64,000 bases of DNA from contig CM039193.1 in NCBI GenBank assembly GCA_008360975.2, positions 8,608,501 to 8,672,500 of the forward strand, given 5' to 3'. Below, piece by piece: positions 23,027 to 45,100 of this stretch. Within the stretch, counting starts at the first letter, position 1. Each line of letters opens with the position of its first letter. The position numbers and the translations under genes were made by a program. Under the pieces are notes generated by a model, which had not been told where the DNA came from, ran no database searches, and saw only the letters and a program-made list of their open reading frames with translations. The DNA comes from Lichenostomus cassidix (taxonomy: Eukaryota; Chordata; Aves; Passeriformes; Meliphagidae).

Positions 23027-23170
23027 GGCCGCCATGTTGGGCGAGGCGCTCCTGGGCGGCCATCTTGGTCACGGGCAGGTTGGCCGGGCAGAGCGGCCAT
23101 CTTGGGGGAGAGGGCGCGGGGCCGCCATGTTGGGTGTGGCGGGCAGCGGGCGCCGCCATGATCGGTGTGT
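23027..23170 (+). promoter_or_regulatory. Array of YY1-type GCCATNTTGG motifs
   Basis: Four near-consensus YY1 motifs in the same orientation have their CCAT cores at 23032, 23060, 23097 and 23125 (CCATGTTGG, CCATCTTGG, CCATCTTGG, CCATGTTGG). A fifth, weaker one (CCGCCATGATCGG) starts at 23156. Spacings are 28, 37, 28 and 31 bp, close to three helical turns. YY1 arrays of this kind mark TATA-less housekeeping promoters. They are just upstream of DALRD3 on the minus strand, and could also fire a plus-strand transcript. Confidence 0.6.
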
Positions 23171-24631
23171 CAGGCCAGGAGCATGGCGGATGCTGCACCC
23201 AGGCACCCCGAATGGCCCGGCAGGGTCTCAGTCCCGCTCAGCCTCACCCCAGCAGGGCCATGGTGTCACCCTGAGGTGCACAGGAGTGAGTGCTGTCTGC
23301 TTCTCTCCAGCACTGGGGAGCTCATACCTGAAACCCTCGGGAAGTGAGAGGGAGCAGGAGCCAGGGGCCATGCTGGGGTCATCCAGGCCCGGGCCGGAAC
23401 GGGCTGCCAGAGCAGGGGATGCAGCCCGGCTGCGGGCACGGCCCACCCAGAACATGACCCAGCTGACCCTGGGTCACTGGGGACCTGGGGCTCTGGGAGC
23501 AGGTCCAGCAGCCTGGACAGTGGTGGGAAGGGAGGTTTGGATGGGTGGGAAGGTGTGAGGCAGACCCCAGCTGTGGGCATGGTGTCACTGGCAGACCCGG
23601 CTGTCCAGTCCAACCTGTCCGTCATGAGCCCCAGGGCTTGGCCAGGCTCGGACACAATGGCTGAGGAGCACCAGCAGCACTCGTGGGCCCTGGCATGGGC
23701 TGTGTGTGGCACAGCGATGAGCAGCTGTGGGTGCACGCCATGCAGTGCCCTCCAAGCCTGCCCCGGTGGGCTGCTCTCCCATCCAGCACATGAGCAGTGT
23801 CCTGCTTATCAGCCCCAGGAAGAAGGAAGTGGAAGCGATTAGATCACGCCATCGTGGTCTTGATTACATCTGCAGAGCCAAGCTGCTCCACAGCGGTTGT
23901 TCGAGCACAGATGTGACCAAGGGCTCAAGCTGCTGCCCAGCTCCCAACAAGAGTGCTGAGGGCTGCTGAACTGGGGACACGGCAAGGGCCCAGCACTGCC
24001 CCAGCCCCGTGGCACCAAGCCTGGTTGACAGGGAGCAGGAATCCAAGAAGCGCCAAACGCCGCCACAGCACACATCCCGAGGAGCTGGGGACCTCCCTCT
24101 CTACCCTGCCCTTCCTGCCCTCCCCGTGAGGCCGGGGAGGGAGGGGGGGAAGCTCTGCCCGCAGGGCCCAAACCGGTTCCTCCAGGGCTTGTGTGCATGG
24201 GGGAAAAGGAGGGGGGAGCAGGACGAGGGCAGATCCTGCTGCGTGGGCTCTTCCAGGAACGGAACAACTTGTCTTGGGGCTACGCAGGCAGCTCTGGAGC
24301 CCCAGGACTGCAGCCCACAGCCAGTGAGAATCTGCAGCCCCAGGGCAGGAGTAGGGACACATCCCCCAGCCGTGCCATGGTGGGGTGCTCCCTGCACCAC
24401 CCACAGCCAAGAGGTGATCTGAGAATCGCTGCTCACACCAGACCAACTGCTGACTGTCCGCAGGGCAGGAGCTGCCCAGGACCCGTGCCCAGCTAGGGGG
24501 ATGTGCTGGACCTTCTGTCACCACTCAAGGTGTGCCTAGGCTGGATCCGTCCACATCCCCAGAGCGTCCCCACAGGCCACCCACGTGGGCCCTGGCAGCG
24601 AAGCGACCTGGGGAGGGCTCTCGGAGGCGCC
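23171..24631. other. Non-coding interval between DALRD3 promoter and mir-425
   Basis: Moderately GC-rich DNA with several medium-length open frames but no recognisable protein or splice-linked exon. If the microRNA primary transcript continues into DALRD3, as in human, this would be its 5' intron or leader. Otherwise it is pri-miRNA 3' sequence or spacer. Confidence 0.35.
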
Positions 24632-24723
24632 GAAAGAGCTTTGGACAGACACGACATCCCCGATGGCTCTCTGGCTGCCCGCTCAGCGGGAGTGATCGTG
24701 TCATTCCAAAGCCGTCTCTCTCC
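24632..24723 (-). ncRNA. MIR425: mir-425 precursor hairpin
   Basis: On the minus strand, 24683-24705 reads as the 23-nt miR-425-5p (begins AATGACACGATCACTCCCG), differing from the human form as I recall it at one base near the 3' end. The opposite arm, 24643-24664, matches miR-425-3p (ATCGGGGATGTCGTGTC...) with small changes. The arms fold into a hairpin with GCTTTGGA pairing TCCAAAGC beyond the duplex. Precursor borders are estimated from pairing. It lies about 0.45 kb downstream of mir-191 on the same strand, the same order and near-identical spacing as in human. Mature miRNAs repress target mRNAs through Argonaute. Confidence 0.93.
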
Positions 24724-25108
24724 AGGGGTTGGATCCTGCCCGCCCCTGCAGGTGGGGTGCCGCGGCGGCCAGGGAGAGCCGGCATGGGCAGGAAGTTCGC
24801 CAGTATCGCACGCTGGTGCAGGTGACCACATCCACCCTGTGGCCAAGCAGCCATGCTCCCCATGCTCTCCCAGGAAGCCAGCTGCTATTTTTAGCTGTTA
24901 GGGGCAGAAGAAACAGAAGAGCCCCCAGCCCGGTGCAGGGGCTGAGCCACGAGGCTGGGAACCGGAGATCCCCCATCCCGACACCCCCTTTCTCCCAGTG
25001 TGGCCTCAGCCGCTGCCCCAGCCCCGGGAGGGGTTGGAATGGGAAACGCGGCTCTTGCCCAGCACAGGGTGGTGGGCAGGGGTGGGGGGCGTATGGGGCG
25101 AGGCAGGG

Positions 25109-25193
25109 GCGGGAGCGCGGGTAACGAAACCCCACGGCAGCTGGGCACAGCGGGGACAGCTGCTTTTGGGATTCCGTTGCCCGCGCTGGCGCC
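25109..25193 (-). ncRNA. MIR191: mir-191 precursor hairpin
   Basis: On the minus strand, 25157-25179 is identical to the human miR-191-5p sequence as I know it (begins CAACGGAATCCCAAAAGC). The partner arm at about 25114-25143 pairs through GCGCGGG/CCCGCGC and CAGCTG/CAGCTG and forms a good stem-loop, but it differs clearly from human miR-191-3p. This suggests only the 5p strand is under strong constraint. Borders are estimated from folding by eye. It clusters with mir-425 and is probably transcribed with it from a promoter further right, in the CpG-rich region shared head-to-head with NDUFAF3. Confidence 0.95.
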
Positions 25194-26492
25194 ACAGAGG
25201 GATGGGCACGGGCGCCACGGCCATGCCACCCCGACCCTGGAGCAGCCGGTGGGCCATGAGGGGAGAGGGCGACTTACCGGCGGGGACCAGGGCGGAGGTG
25301 ATGCGAGGGAGCCGCCGCCGGGCCGTTGTGGCCGGGGGTGCCGGCAGAGACCGGGGTTGTGCTGCCGGCTCCCCCCGCGCCGTGGGCCGGGTGCCAAGGG
25401 GAGGGCGGCACGGCCGAGCCAAAAGGAAACGGCTCCGAACAAAGCCCCGGTGGGGCTGGAGCAACTGGTGCCAGCCCATCAGTCCCCGACGGGGCCCGGA
25501 AACACGAGCCGTCCCCGAGGGAGGGCACCTGCCCCGGCACCTGCGCCCAGAGGCAGCCCGGCCCGGCCTCGTCGCTGCCAGCGCCCCCAGCCCCGGCGAG
25601 GAGCCCTCGGCACCGCCGTGGGGGGAACTGAAACCGCGTGGGGAACCCCGCCGGCCCCACGCGAAGCTCACGCGGTGTCGCCCGGGGATCCCTGGGACCC
25701 CGCGCTGAGAGAGGCTGCCGGCTGTGGGAATTCCCGATGCCTCCGGCACGGCACGGTGGCGGGCAATGCCCCGCCGCCACTGCCGGGGAGCTTGCCGGTG
25801 GCCCCCGCAGTGTCAGGCTCCGGCTGGCCCCGGGTGGGTGACAGGTGGGGGACGTGGGTCCCCCGCTCCAGGGCGCCTCTGAGCCCGCAGTACCACTGGC
25901 CTCACCGAGCATGGCAGGACGAGGGGCAGCGTGCAGCGGGAGGTCCCGGCGGCGGCTCGGGGTTTCAGCCCCGACTAGCAGCAGCCGCCCGCAGTGGGGC
26001 ACACGGGGAACCGGGGCGCCGTGCCGAGCCTAGGGCAGCCCCGGGGCATCGGCGGGGCCGGGCCAGGAGCGCAGCCGAGTCCCGGTCCTGTTCCCTCCCG
26101 CCCGGGGAGCCGCCCGCTCCCCTCTCACCTCCGGCCCAGCAGCCTTCGGCACAGCAGCCCAGGCCGGTCCGCAGCCCCTGCCGGCGGCGGGGTAGGGGAG
26201 ACTCCAGCGGGACGCCCCGCGCCCCGCTCCCGCCCCGCCGCCGCCGCTTTCGGTTTCGCTCCGGCGCCCACCCGGGCGCTGCAGGTCGGAGCGCGCCCAG
26301 GCCCGGGGGCGGCGGGTGTTTGATTGTCACTGCCCTCCCGCCCCTCAGGACCCGCGGGCGGAGGGACCCCAGGGGATCCCCGGGAGCCCCGGCTCGACCC
26401 TGCTCCCCCGGTGGCGCTGTCCCGGCCCCGGCCGCTGGGGGGAGGTAGCGGCGGGGGCGGGGCCGCCCGGCGGTTCCGGCGGTGTCGCGGCC
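25194..26492. promoter_or_regulatory. CpG island between mir-191 and NDUFAF3 (probable bidirectional promoter)
   Basis: The whole stretch is GC- and CpG-rich, and long open frames on both strands come from the absence of AT-rich stops rather than from protein content. To the right lies the NDUFAF3 start (plus); to the left, the microRNA pair (minus). This is the arrangement expected of a divergent promoter. An interferon-response-like TTTCGGTTTC site lies at 26248-26257. No TATA box is seen. Confidence 0.5.
26247..26260 (+). promoter_or_regulatory. ISRE/IRF-like site (CTTTCGGTTTCGCT)
   Basis: The sequence contains TTTC-NN-TTTC, the core of an interferon-stimulated response element. It sits about 235 bp upstream of the NDUFAF3 ATG and about 1.05 kb upstream of mir-191. 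A short motif in GC-rich DNA can arise by chance, so binding is unproven. Confidence 0.35.
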
Positions 26493-27475
26493 ATGGCGGC
26501 GGTAGCGGCGCTGCGGCGGCTCGTGCCGGCGGTGGGGCGAGCGGCGGGCAGGTACCGGCAAGCGGCACCGCGGCTGCCCTGCGACCGGGAGCGGTGCCTG
26601 TGGGGCGCCGTGGGGTCTCCGGGGGGTGTCCGTGGGCCCCACATGTCGCAGCTGCTCCGTGTCCCCGCAGGGCGCCGTGCCGCGGTCACCGGCTCACGCC
26701 GGGGGATGATGAGATGTACCAGCGGACGCGGGTGATGCTGCTAGAGCCGGAGTCCCCCAACATCATGTTCATTGAGGGCTACAGCACCCGCGGCTTCACC
26801 ATCAGCGGAGACGTGGTGGTGGGGCCCTGCGCCGTCCTGCCCCGCAGCATCCTCCAGTGGAACGTGAGTGCCTGGCGGCGGCGCGGAGGCTGCCGGTGCC
26901 CACCACGCACCGGGGGCAGCCCCGCTCAACGCGCGCCGTGTCCCCGCAGGTTGGCTCCCACCGGGACATCTCGCACGAGAGCCTGTCGCTGTTCCGGCTG
27001 CTGGAGCCCCAAATAGGTACGTGGGGCGGGAGGGTCGTGGGCTGTCCCGCTTCGGGCTGCTGTCGGGGCGGCTGGTCCCTGCAGGAAGGGCAGGTCCAGG
27101 CCGAGGCAGCCCGAGTGCCGCCCTGCCACCTTTCTCGTGCCCTGGTTACAGAGATCCTGGTGCTGGGCACAGGGGACAGAGTGGAGCGGCTCCACCCCGA
27201 CACGCTGAAGCGGATGCGGGAGTGCGGGATTGCTGTGGAGGTGCAGGACACGGTAAGGAGGGGTGAGCACATGCAACACCCCACTGAAGGGGAGGGAGGG
27301 AGGGGATCGTGCACCTTGAGGGGAAGGGCTGAGTCTCCTTCCTGAGGGCTGGAGCTTCACTCACTCCCTTTTCAATTCACAGGCGAATGCATGTGCAACT
27401 TTCAACTTCCTAATGAATGAAAGGCGCATGGTGGCTGCTGGGCTCATCCCTCCGCGGGGCACCTACAAAATGTAG
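26493..27475 (+). CDS. NDUFAF3: NADH dehydrogenase (complex I) assembly factor 3
   Basis: Plus-strand exons: 26493-26551, 26671-26863, 26950-27016, 27152-27252, 27383-27475, in phase, giving 170 residues (human 184). The N-terminus (MAAVAALRRLVPAVGRAAGR) is rich in Ala and Arg with no acidic residues, as expected of a mitochondrial targeting peptide. The body matches the DUF498/Mth938-like family: DDEMYQRTRV, STRGFTISGD, VGPCAVLPRS, QWNVGSH, SLFRLLEPQI, LVLGTGDRVERL, GIAVEVQDT and NACATFNFL. The protein works with NDUFAF4 in early complex I assembly at the inner mitochondrial membrane. The C-terminal tail after IPPRGTYKM is shorter than in human. The gene is very compact: introns of 86-135 nt. 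Confidence 0.94.
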
Positions 27476-28982
27476 GCACTGCCTGCCATGCCTATGGGCT
27501 GAGTGGTTCTTCCCCTGCCTGCCTGAAGGCCCCGAGGATCACTGCTCCCAACTGAGAAACGCTCCAGACTGAACTGTGGAGCTGCTGGCTGGGCTCTGCA
27601 CACAGGAGGGCTGTGAGATACATGGGCTTAGCTCTGCCCTACAGTCCCCAGCTTCTCAGCCTCCCTGCCCAGTGCTGGGGACTGTGGGGCACAGCACAAG
27701 GCTTTGCTGGCAGCATTGTTCCTACAGCCCAGCCAAGGTCATGCCCCACACCTTGGCAGCAAGAAGCCTCACCTCAAGGCAGGGTGGCGGCTGGTGGGGT
27801 GAGCTGTACACCCCCAGGCACATGTGGGGCTCCACGAGGAAAATACATGTAAATGGAAAGTACTAGAAACTGTATGGTGGTTAATGCACAACACGGTGAG
27901 GCTGTAACACATTGACGGGGCATGTGCTCACCCTGGGCACTGGGCAGCATGTGTGGTGCTGGGGTGCCATGTGCCAGCAGCTCCCTGAGCACAGCCAGCA
28001 CCAGCAACTGGTGTGTCCCAGCTGGTGCTGACCTGGCTTGGGCTCTTCTGTGGGGTTTTGTACCACCCCAGTACCCATGTCCCTTGGGCAGCCTCAGGCT
28101 GCAGTTGCTCCAAGGGTGCTGCACAGCCTCTCCTTGGAGCCTCTGCTCCAGCAGGGGACTTGGAGAAGTCACTGTCCTGTGCCCCACTGGTTCATGGTTA
28201 GGGATGTCACCCCTGGGGAAGGGGGTTACATGTACCTATTGGAAGCCTCATGCCCTCAACTCTGCCACCTCGGCAGGTGAAGGCAGGGGATGCAGCTGCA
28301 AGATTAGGGTAGGGGCAGCTCTGCTTAATGTGTTAATGAGTGTGTGACACTGACACATGACACCAGTTCAAGGTTTTGGTTTTAGTATATAAATATGATC
28401 TGACACCCCCAAACCACTGATGGTAAACACTCTCTTCAGCAGGAGTGATGTGAGGTGTAAAATACTTCTGTCTCCTGGCACTGCAAACACGGGTAACCTG
28501 CCAGACCTGGGAGGTTTGTGCTGCTTGGGCCTGCAGAAATGCAGACCAGCTCCTTTATAAACATGTGCCCCTCCCAGTGCATTGCCCACCTTCTGGCAAA
28601 TAATTGCTCTCTGGAGCCTGGGCCCAAGGGGGTTCAGCCACTGGGCCTGGAGGTGTGGCAACTACAAGAAGTTTACAGTAAGGAGAATGCAGCAGCTGGA
28701 CCAGGAATGGGGTCCTGCAGCATCCTGGCTGCTGCCACAGCTGGGTTTGGCAGCCCTTGTTTTCGGCTCTCAGCAAGGGTTTTTAAAGAAGCCACACTGT
28801 GTTACCCACTCACCCCGGTCTCTGGGCTCTCCCCTGTTGTTCTTCACATGAACACAGTCCCTTCCAGGATTATCAGCTGCTCCTGAGGGTGTGGGAAGCA
28901 AAGGACAGAGCCAAGGAGAGCACGGGAGGTAAAGAAGGAAGAGGGGCTCTGGGCTGACACCAATGGCACATCTTTTCTTTCT
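27476..28982. other. NDUFAF3 3' flank and intergenic DNA before IMPDH2 end
   Basis: Includes the NDUFAF3 3' UTR, but I see no canonical AATAAA close to the stop; an AATACA variant near 27842 is a weak candidate. No exon, RNA gene or repeat is recognised in the rest of the interval. Confidence 0.35.
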
Positions 28983-28988
28983 TTTATT
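28983..28988 (-). terminator. IMPDH2: IMPDH2 polyadenylation signal (AATAAA, minus strand)
   Basis: The plus strand reads TTTATT here, giving AATAAA on the minus strand 207 nt after the IMPDH2 stop codon (29195-29197). This is the first canonical signal downstream of the stop. Confidence 0.7.
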
Positions 28989-29194
28989 GTAAAACATGGC
29001 CAACAAGTACAAGGCTCCAGCCCAGGATCACAGCTCCCAGGTGGAAGGTGGGCCCCACGGGTGGTCAGAAAGCAGCCAAGGGACAGCAGGAGCTCCAGGC
29101 AGCCCAAAATAATGGCACTTCTGCAGCAAGAGCAGCTGCAGCGCTGAGCGGCGCAGGGCTGAGTGGCACAAGGACAGACACAGACGGATCTCCT

Positions 29195-40444
<11,250 letters not shown>

Positions 40445-40557
40445 GGCCCCGCCGCGTGCCCGCCCCGCCACACCGAGCGCACGCGCGCCCCGACGGCCGC
40501 CGGGAGGGACCCGCTGTGCCCGCCCCGGGCAGAGCGGCTCCGGGAGGGGCCGGTGCC

Positions 40558-40576
40558 GATAGCGCCCCCTGGCGCT
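40558..40576 (-). promoter_or_regulatory. CTCF-like site upstream of IMPDH2
   Basis: On the minus strand the sequence reads GCGCCAGGGGGCGCTA, a near-perfect match to the CTCF core (CCAGGGGGCGCTA type). It is about 115-130 bp upstream of the IMPDH2 ATG, between the IMPDH2 promoter and the QRICH1 tail, a natural place for a domain boundary. Confidence 0.55.
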
Positions 40577-40640
40577 GCGGAGGGCCCCAGAGCGCAGCAC
40601 AGCCCCGGCTCTGGCCCCGCGCTGTCCCAAGTGGTACAAG

Positions 40641-42131
40641 GGACACACCGGGCCCGGGTGTCGCCCTCAGCCGCCGCCTCTTGAGCGGCTTCTCAGCACC
40701 GAGCCCGTCCGTGTTCAGCCCAGTGACATCGGGTCACCGCGGCTGGTCTGTGCTCAGGCAGAGCAGCCGGGTCCGTGTAGCAGGAGGCAACAGGAGAGAG
40801 CTGAACTCCAGCACAGCACAGTACAGCCCTGTGTGCCACCGGTCCCTGCCTCGGCTGACACCAGAATGTGACAACACTACAGCGTGACACCTGCTAGAAC
40901 ACCACCTAGAAAAGCCCAGCTACTGGTGATGTGGTGATGCACACAGACATTGCGTGTTGGCAGCCAAGTCCAACATTACGTACTCCCACAGCTCCAGAAC
41001 ACAATAATGGGCTTGGGCTGGGGTGGTGGTGGATGGAAAGCTGGGACAAACCAGCAGAATCCAAAGCAACGTTGTAAGTCAAAGGGAGCTGCAAGAAGGA
41101 CGAAAGTCAAGAAGCAGGAGTGAGGAAAGTCTCACACCTCCAGGGGAATGAAAGGCACAAAGGAGAGAGGGAATGGTGCTGAGGCAGCAGTCCCACCAGA
41201 GAGGATCCAAGGTGATCCCAGCTAGGCGTTTGCCCCCTCTTGCCATAGCCACCAGGCCAGGCTGTACAAACAAGCAGGGTGAAGAGGATGGCTCTGCACA
41301 CTGGGGATTGCAGTGGTGCACCTTCATGCCCGTGCCACAGAAGGGGGCTGGAGGGAGGATTTTGGAGTAGAGCAATAGGAGGAGGGAAGGCTGTGCCTGA
41401 AGGACCGGAACAGGCACACACAGATCTGCCTCAGAGGAGCCTTGCAGGACATAGCAGTTCGCTTTTTCCAGGAAGAGATGTTCCCATACCTGCAGCTCCA
41501 TTTGGGCATCAGGAAAAGTTCTTATACTGCAGGTTACAGAACAACTTCTGCCTCTTGGTTTGCTCGTTGTGACATTTCCAGATCCAGCCTCAGAGCACCA
41601 GGGGCATGAGACAACCACGCCCCTTCTCACCTTCTCCCCGTAACAGGCTGTCCAAGGCAACCCTCTGTTGAACACTAACTAGTTCTGGGACTATAGAACA
41701 GTGCTCCTGTGCCTACAACTGCCCTGCTGCGGTAGGTCAAATCCTTGTCCAAAGATCATAAAGCAGCTTCAAGAAATGTGTTACTCATGTTACCCAGGTG
41801 TAGGACACAAGAAATGTGAAGAGATCAGAAAGCGCCGCCTGCCAAGGACACGCACTCTCCACTCAGCATTACCTGTCACAGGATCAGCAGAACAGGAGGC
41901 ATGATGCCAGACCAAGATCAGTGTAACAGGTCACTCTCCCCTTATTTTAAAAAAGAACAGGCTAACAAAGGTTTGCTGAGGCTACCTGGGAGGCACACAC
42001 GAATCTGAGCTGTTGTGCTACAGCACAGGCACAGCAGTAAACAGGCACGTTGGCGTCTGTTCCAACAGAAACATCAGACAAAGTTTAATGATTCTCAAAC
42101 AAACTACAACAAAGGATGCAGGGAAAAACAT
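40641..42131. other. Intergenic interval between IMPDH2 promoter and QRICH1 3' end
   Basis: No coding exon, RNA gene or recognised repeat was found. Open frames on both strands lack recognisable domains. It lies just past the last plausible QRICH1 polyadenylation signal (42132-42137). Confidence 0.4.
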
Positions 42132-45100
42132 TTTATTTCCAAGCAGATTACAAAGAGCAGAGAATATAAGAGTAAAATTAAATTAAAAAAATAGTTGAGT
42201 GCATCTCTTTAAAATGATTTGTAGTGTGAGTTACTCACGGGGCAAAGCTACTGGAGAGTTCTGAAGGTCACTTTGCAGGATGCCAATCACATGTGCTGTT
42301 TAGACCTGGGTCAACACAGGAGGGACAGACAAGATGTATTTTGCATATAGGCTGCACACTCATTATCAAGCGAGGCTCTGGGCTGCAACTGGACCCTGCC
42401 TTTCTAAGACATCCCCTCCACCTCATTCTCTCCTGCAGTTCCCTCGAGTTCTAGACATGGTTTATTGCTGCTGTAAGTGGGTTTAATCTGCCTTCCCATT
42501 CTGATGAGGTCCAATGAGAAGGAAGAAGCAGGCAAACGTGGCTGCCATGCACAAGGTTACAGGGAACGTGACTGCAGTGCTGAGAGCAGAGCTTCAGCCA
42601 CGCAGCAAAGGGAACCGACAAGTAGGGACACAGCAATCACTTCAGAGATTTGGGGGCAGCATGTCAGCAAGACTTCTGGAAGAATTGAGATGTTCCTTAA
42701 GGTAGGAAGAGGCTCAAGCGGAGAAGGGCTCTTTCCTAAGCGTTGGCACCAGCGAAACAGAAGAGGCTGAATCATCAGGATAAGGTGCATTCCCTGTAAT
42801 ATTTGAGAGGAGCAGCTCCAGCAATAAGATGGGGAGAAAAGCCCCATATAGGGTGGAAGACAGTCGATATCCCACTATAACAGTGATTTAGGAGTCCAAG
42901 CACTAATTCCAAGTCAGTCACTATTACGTAAGAATGGGGTTTGGCTGGGTAGCTGCACAGCCATTCAGTGTCCAGCAGCACTCAGTCCAGCAAGACAATG
43001 AGCAACTACAGTACTAGCAATCCTCCACCCACTGTACACTCAAGGGGCTCTTTTCTACCATTTCTGGATCTGCTCTTATAACAGCATAGGAGGTTCTGAG
43101 GTCTCATCCCTTCTATGCATGCCAAGGCAGACAGTAGCCCTGATGCAGATTGAGAGCAAGACTGTCTTAATTTCTGCCATAGCAGCAACAGTGAAGAAGA
43201 GGATTCTTATTTAGAGATCACATTAAGTCTTTTAGTATTGTCTACTGCAGACCTTGTGACTCATCCGAAGTCCAGACCTCTAGGGGTGAGGCAGCCAACA
43301 GATGAGAACCCTGTGAAGTTACTTAGACCATTCCCTTGACTCACTGCTCTAGACAGGAGTGAAGAACCAGTCTCTAGTCTGCTCTCCACTGCTTCAGCCG
43401 TTACCACTTAAGAAGAAATGCTTTACCGCTTGAAAGCAAATGAGAATCTAATGGTGCTGCAGACACGTGTAAGAGGCTACAAGTTTCCTAAAGAAAGCAA
43501 CACTGTTAAGTGTCAAGAGCTTGGACAATACAGGAGTCTCATGTCAGAATGTGAGGTGCTTTACAACAGTCAGTCAGTCTCTGCTTTCTATGGTTCCTTT
43601 CATACCACAGTGACAAGATGGGCACAGTTCAAATCAACACACGGTCTCTAGCCTGACCTCTCAGCTCTATTTATTTAGAGATCAATGCATTTTCAGCCTG
43701 TCTCATACAAGGCATAGGGCACGGAGAGTTCCTGTCAATATATACACACGTACAAGAGCAGTACAAGCAGTTTGGCACTCTCGGAGCTGAGGGGGAATGC
43801 CCTTGAAGCAGCAGTCAAGCTGGTTATAGGAAAGTGTTAAAAAGCTATTTTACATGTTTGACTGGGAACATTTCCCAGAACTTGGATAGCAACCCTAAGC
43901 CACGGCCCTCTTCTGTGCTACTCTGTGCACGTCTTCCTATGAGCCCCTACAAGGGAAGAGATCATGTTCTTCACTATCAAAGAACATAGTATTTATATTC
44001 TAGAAATACTGTACCTTTTAAACTAGCTCCAGAGAGACAGACTAGAAGCCAGGTCCAGGAAAATAATCCTTAAGTCACAGTATATCGATTGTCTCTAAAA
44101 ATAGGGAATGAAGTTAACACAGTGGACATTCTGATAAGACAGTACAGAACAGTACAGCAGTCCACTTCTGCATCAGCAGATCCTCTCCTATGTACATGCA
44201 GACAATGAGAAAGGAATGGAAACACTCCAGTCCATCAGGACAAAACCAATCATCAGGAGATCTCCACAGCTCACCATGTGCCAAGTTTTCCTGTTCTTAA
44301 CCAGTATAATCCAAGATTAAGGAGAGCTTTTCCCCTACAAAGACTTGAGATCATGTTGCAGTTAAGGGTAGTAAGGAAAGTGCACAATCCAGAATTTTAA
44401 GGTAACATGGAATTCTGTTTCCCCAGAAAGCTCAGCTGAAGTTCCTGTTTGCCCCTAACCTGCAACTGCCCTAAAATTCTGTCAAGTTATTGCAACTTCT
44501 GTCAATTTTTAGTGTAAGAGGTGGCTCTCAAGGCCACCCAATAAACAACTGGTATGGTGGGTATCTGATAGATTTTTTAATATCCACTGTATTTCTGATG
44601 GAGACAGACAAGGCAGCAGACTTTGCAACTCTGCTCTGCTGATGGGACAAACTGCCCAAAAGGGAAAGCCACTCTGTGCATGCCTGTTAAGACACCCTGT
44701 GCAGCAGACACATACGACTGCTTGAAGCAGCAGAAGTCTGCCCCTAACTGTGTCCTCAAAAAGGGCCAAGGATGGACATTCAAGTCATTCCGGTCCATTC
44801 ACATAAGATATGATGAAGGGATTAGAGGCTTCTGACAGCTGAAGCAGTAGTGGTGATCCCAACAGCCACCCTACCAGGGGCAACTGCTGGCTCCCAGCAG
44901 ACAAATGGGGGTGACAGTACCTGCTACTAGCACTATACCCCCCTGGGCACCATCTTCCCAGCTCACCCAGTGGGATCTGGGCACAGATCCCAGGCTGTTT
45001 TCAACTGGCCTAGTTCTGAGGGTAGACACTGAGCTAAGAGTCTAAAACAAAACAACAGTGCATTGCTACTTCACCTCTCTGCACTTACTTATTTGAGCAC

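Noticed and set aside
22363..23274. Plus-strand open frame of 303 codons across the DALRD3 promoter
   Set aside because: It is antisense to DALRD3 exons 1 and 2 and runs through the YY1 array. The low-complexity translation is a shadow of GC-rich DNA.
25000..26448. Plus-strand open frame of 482 codons and similar long frames on both strands between mir-191 and NDUFAF3
   Set aside because: The DNA is so GC-rich that stop codons are rare. The translations are Pro/Arg/Gly/Ala-rich without domains, and a conserved microRNA hairpin on the other strand overlaps the start.
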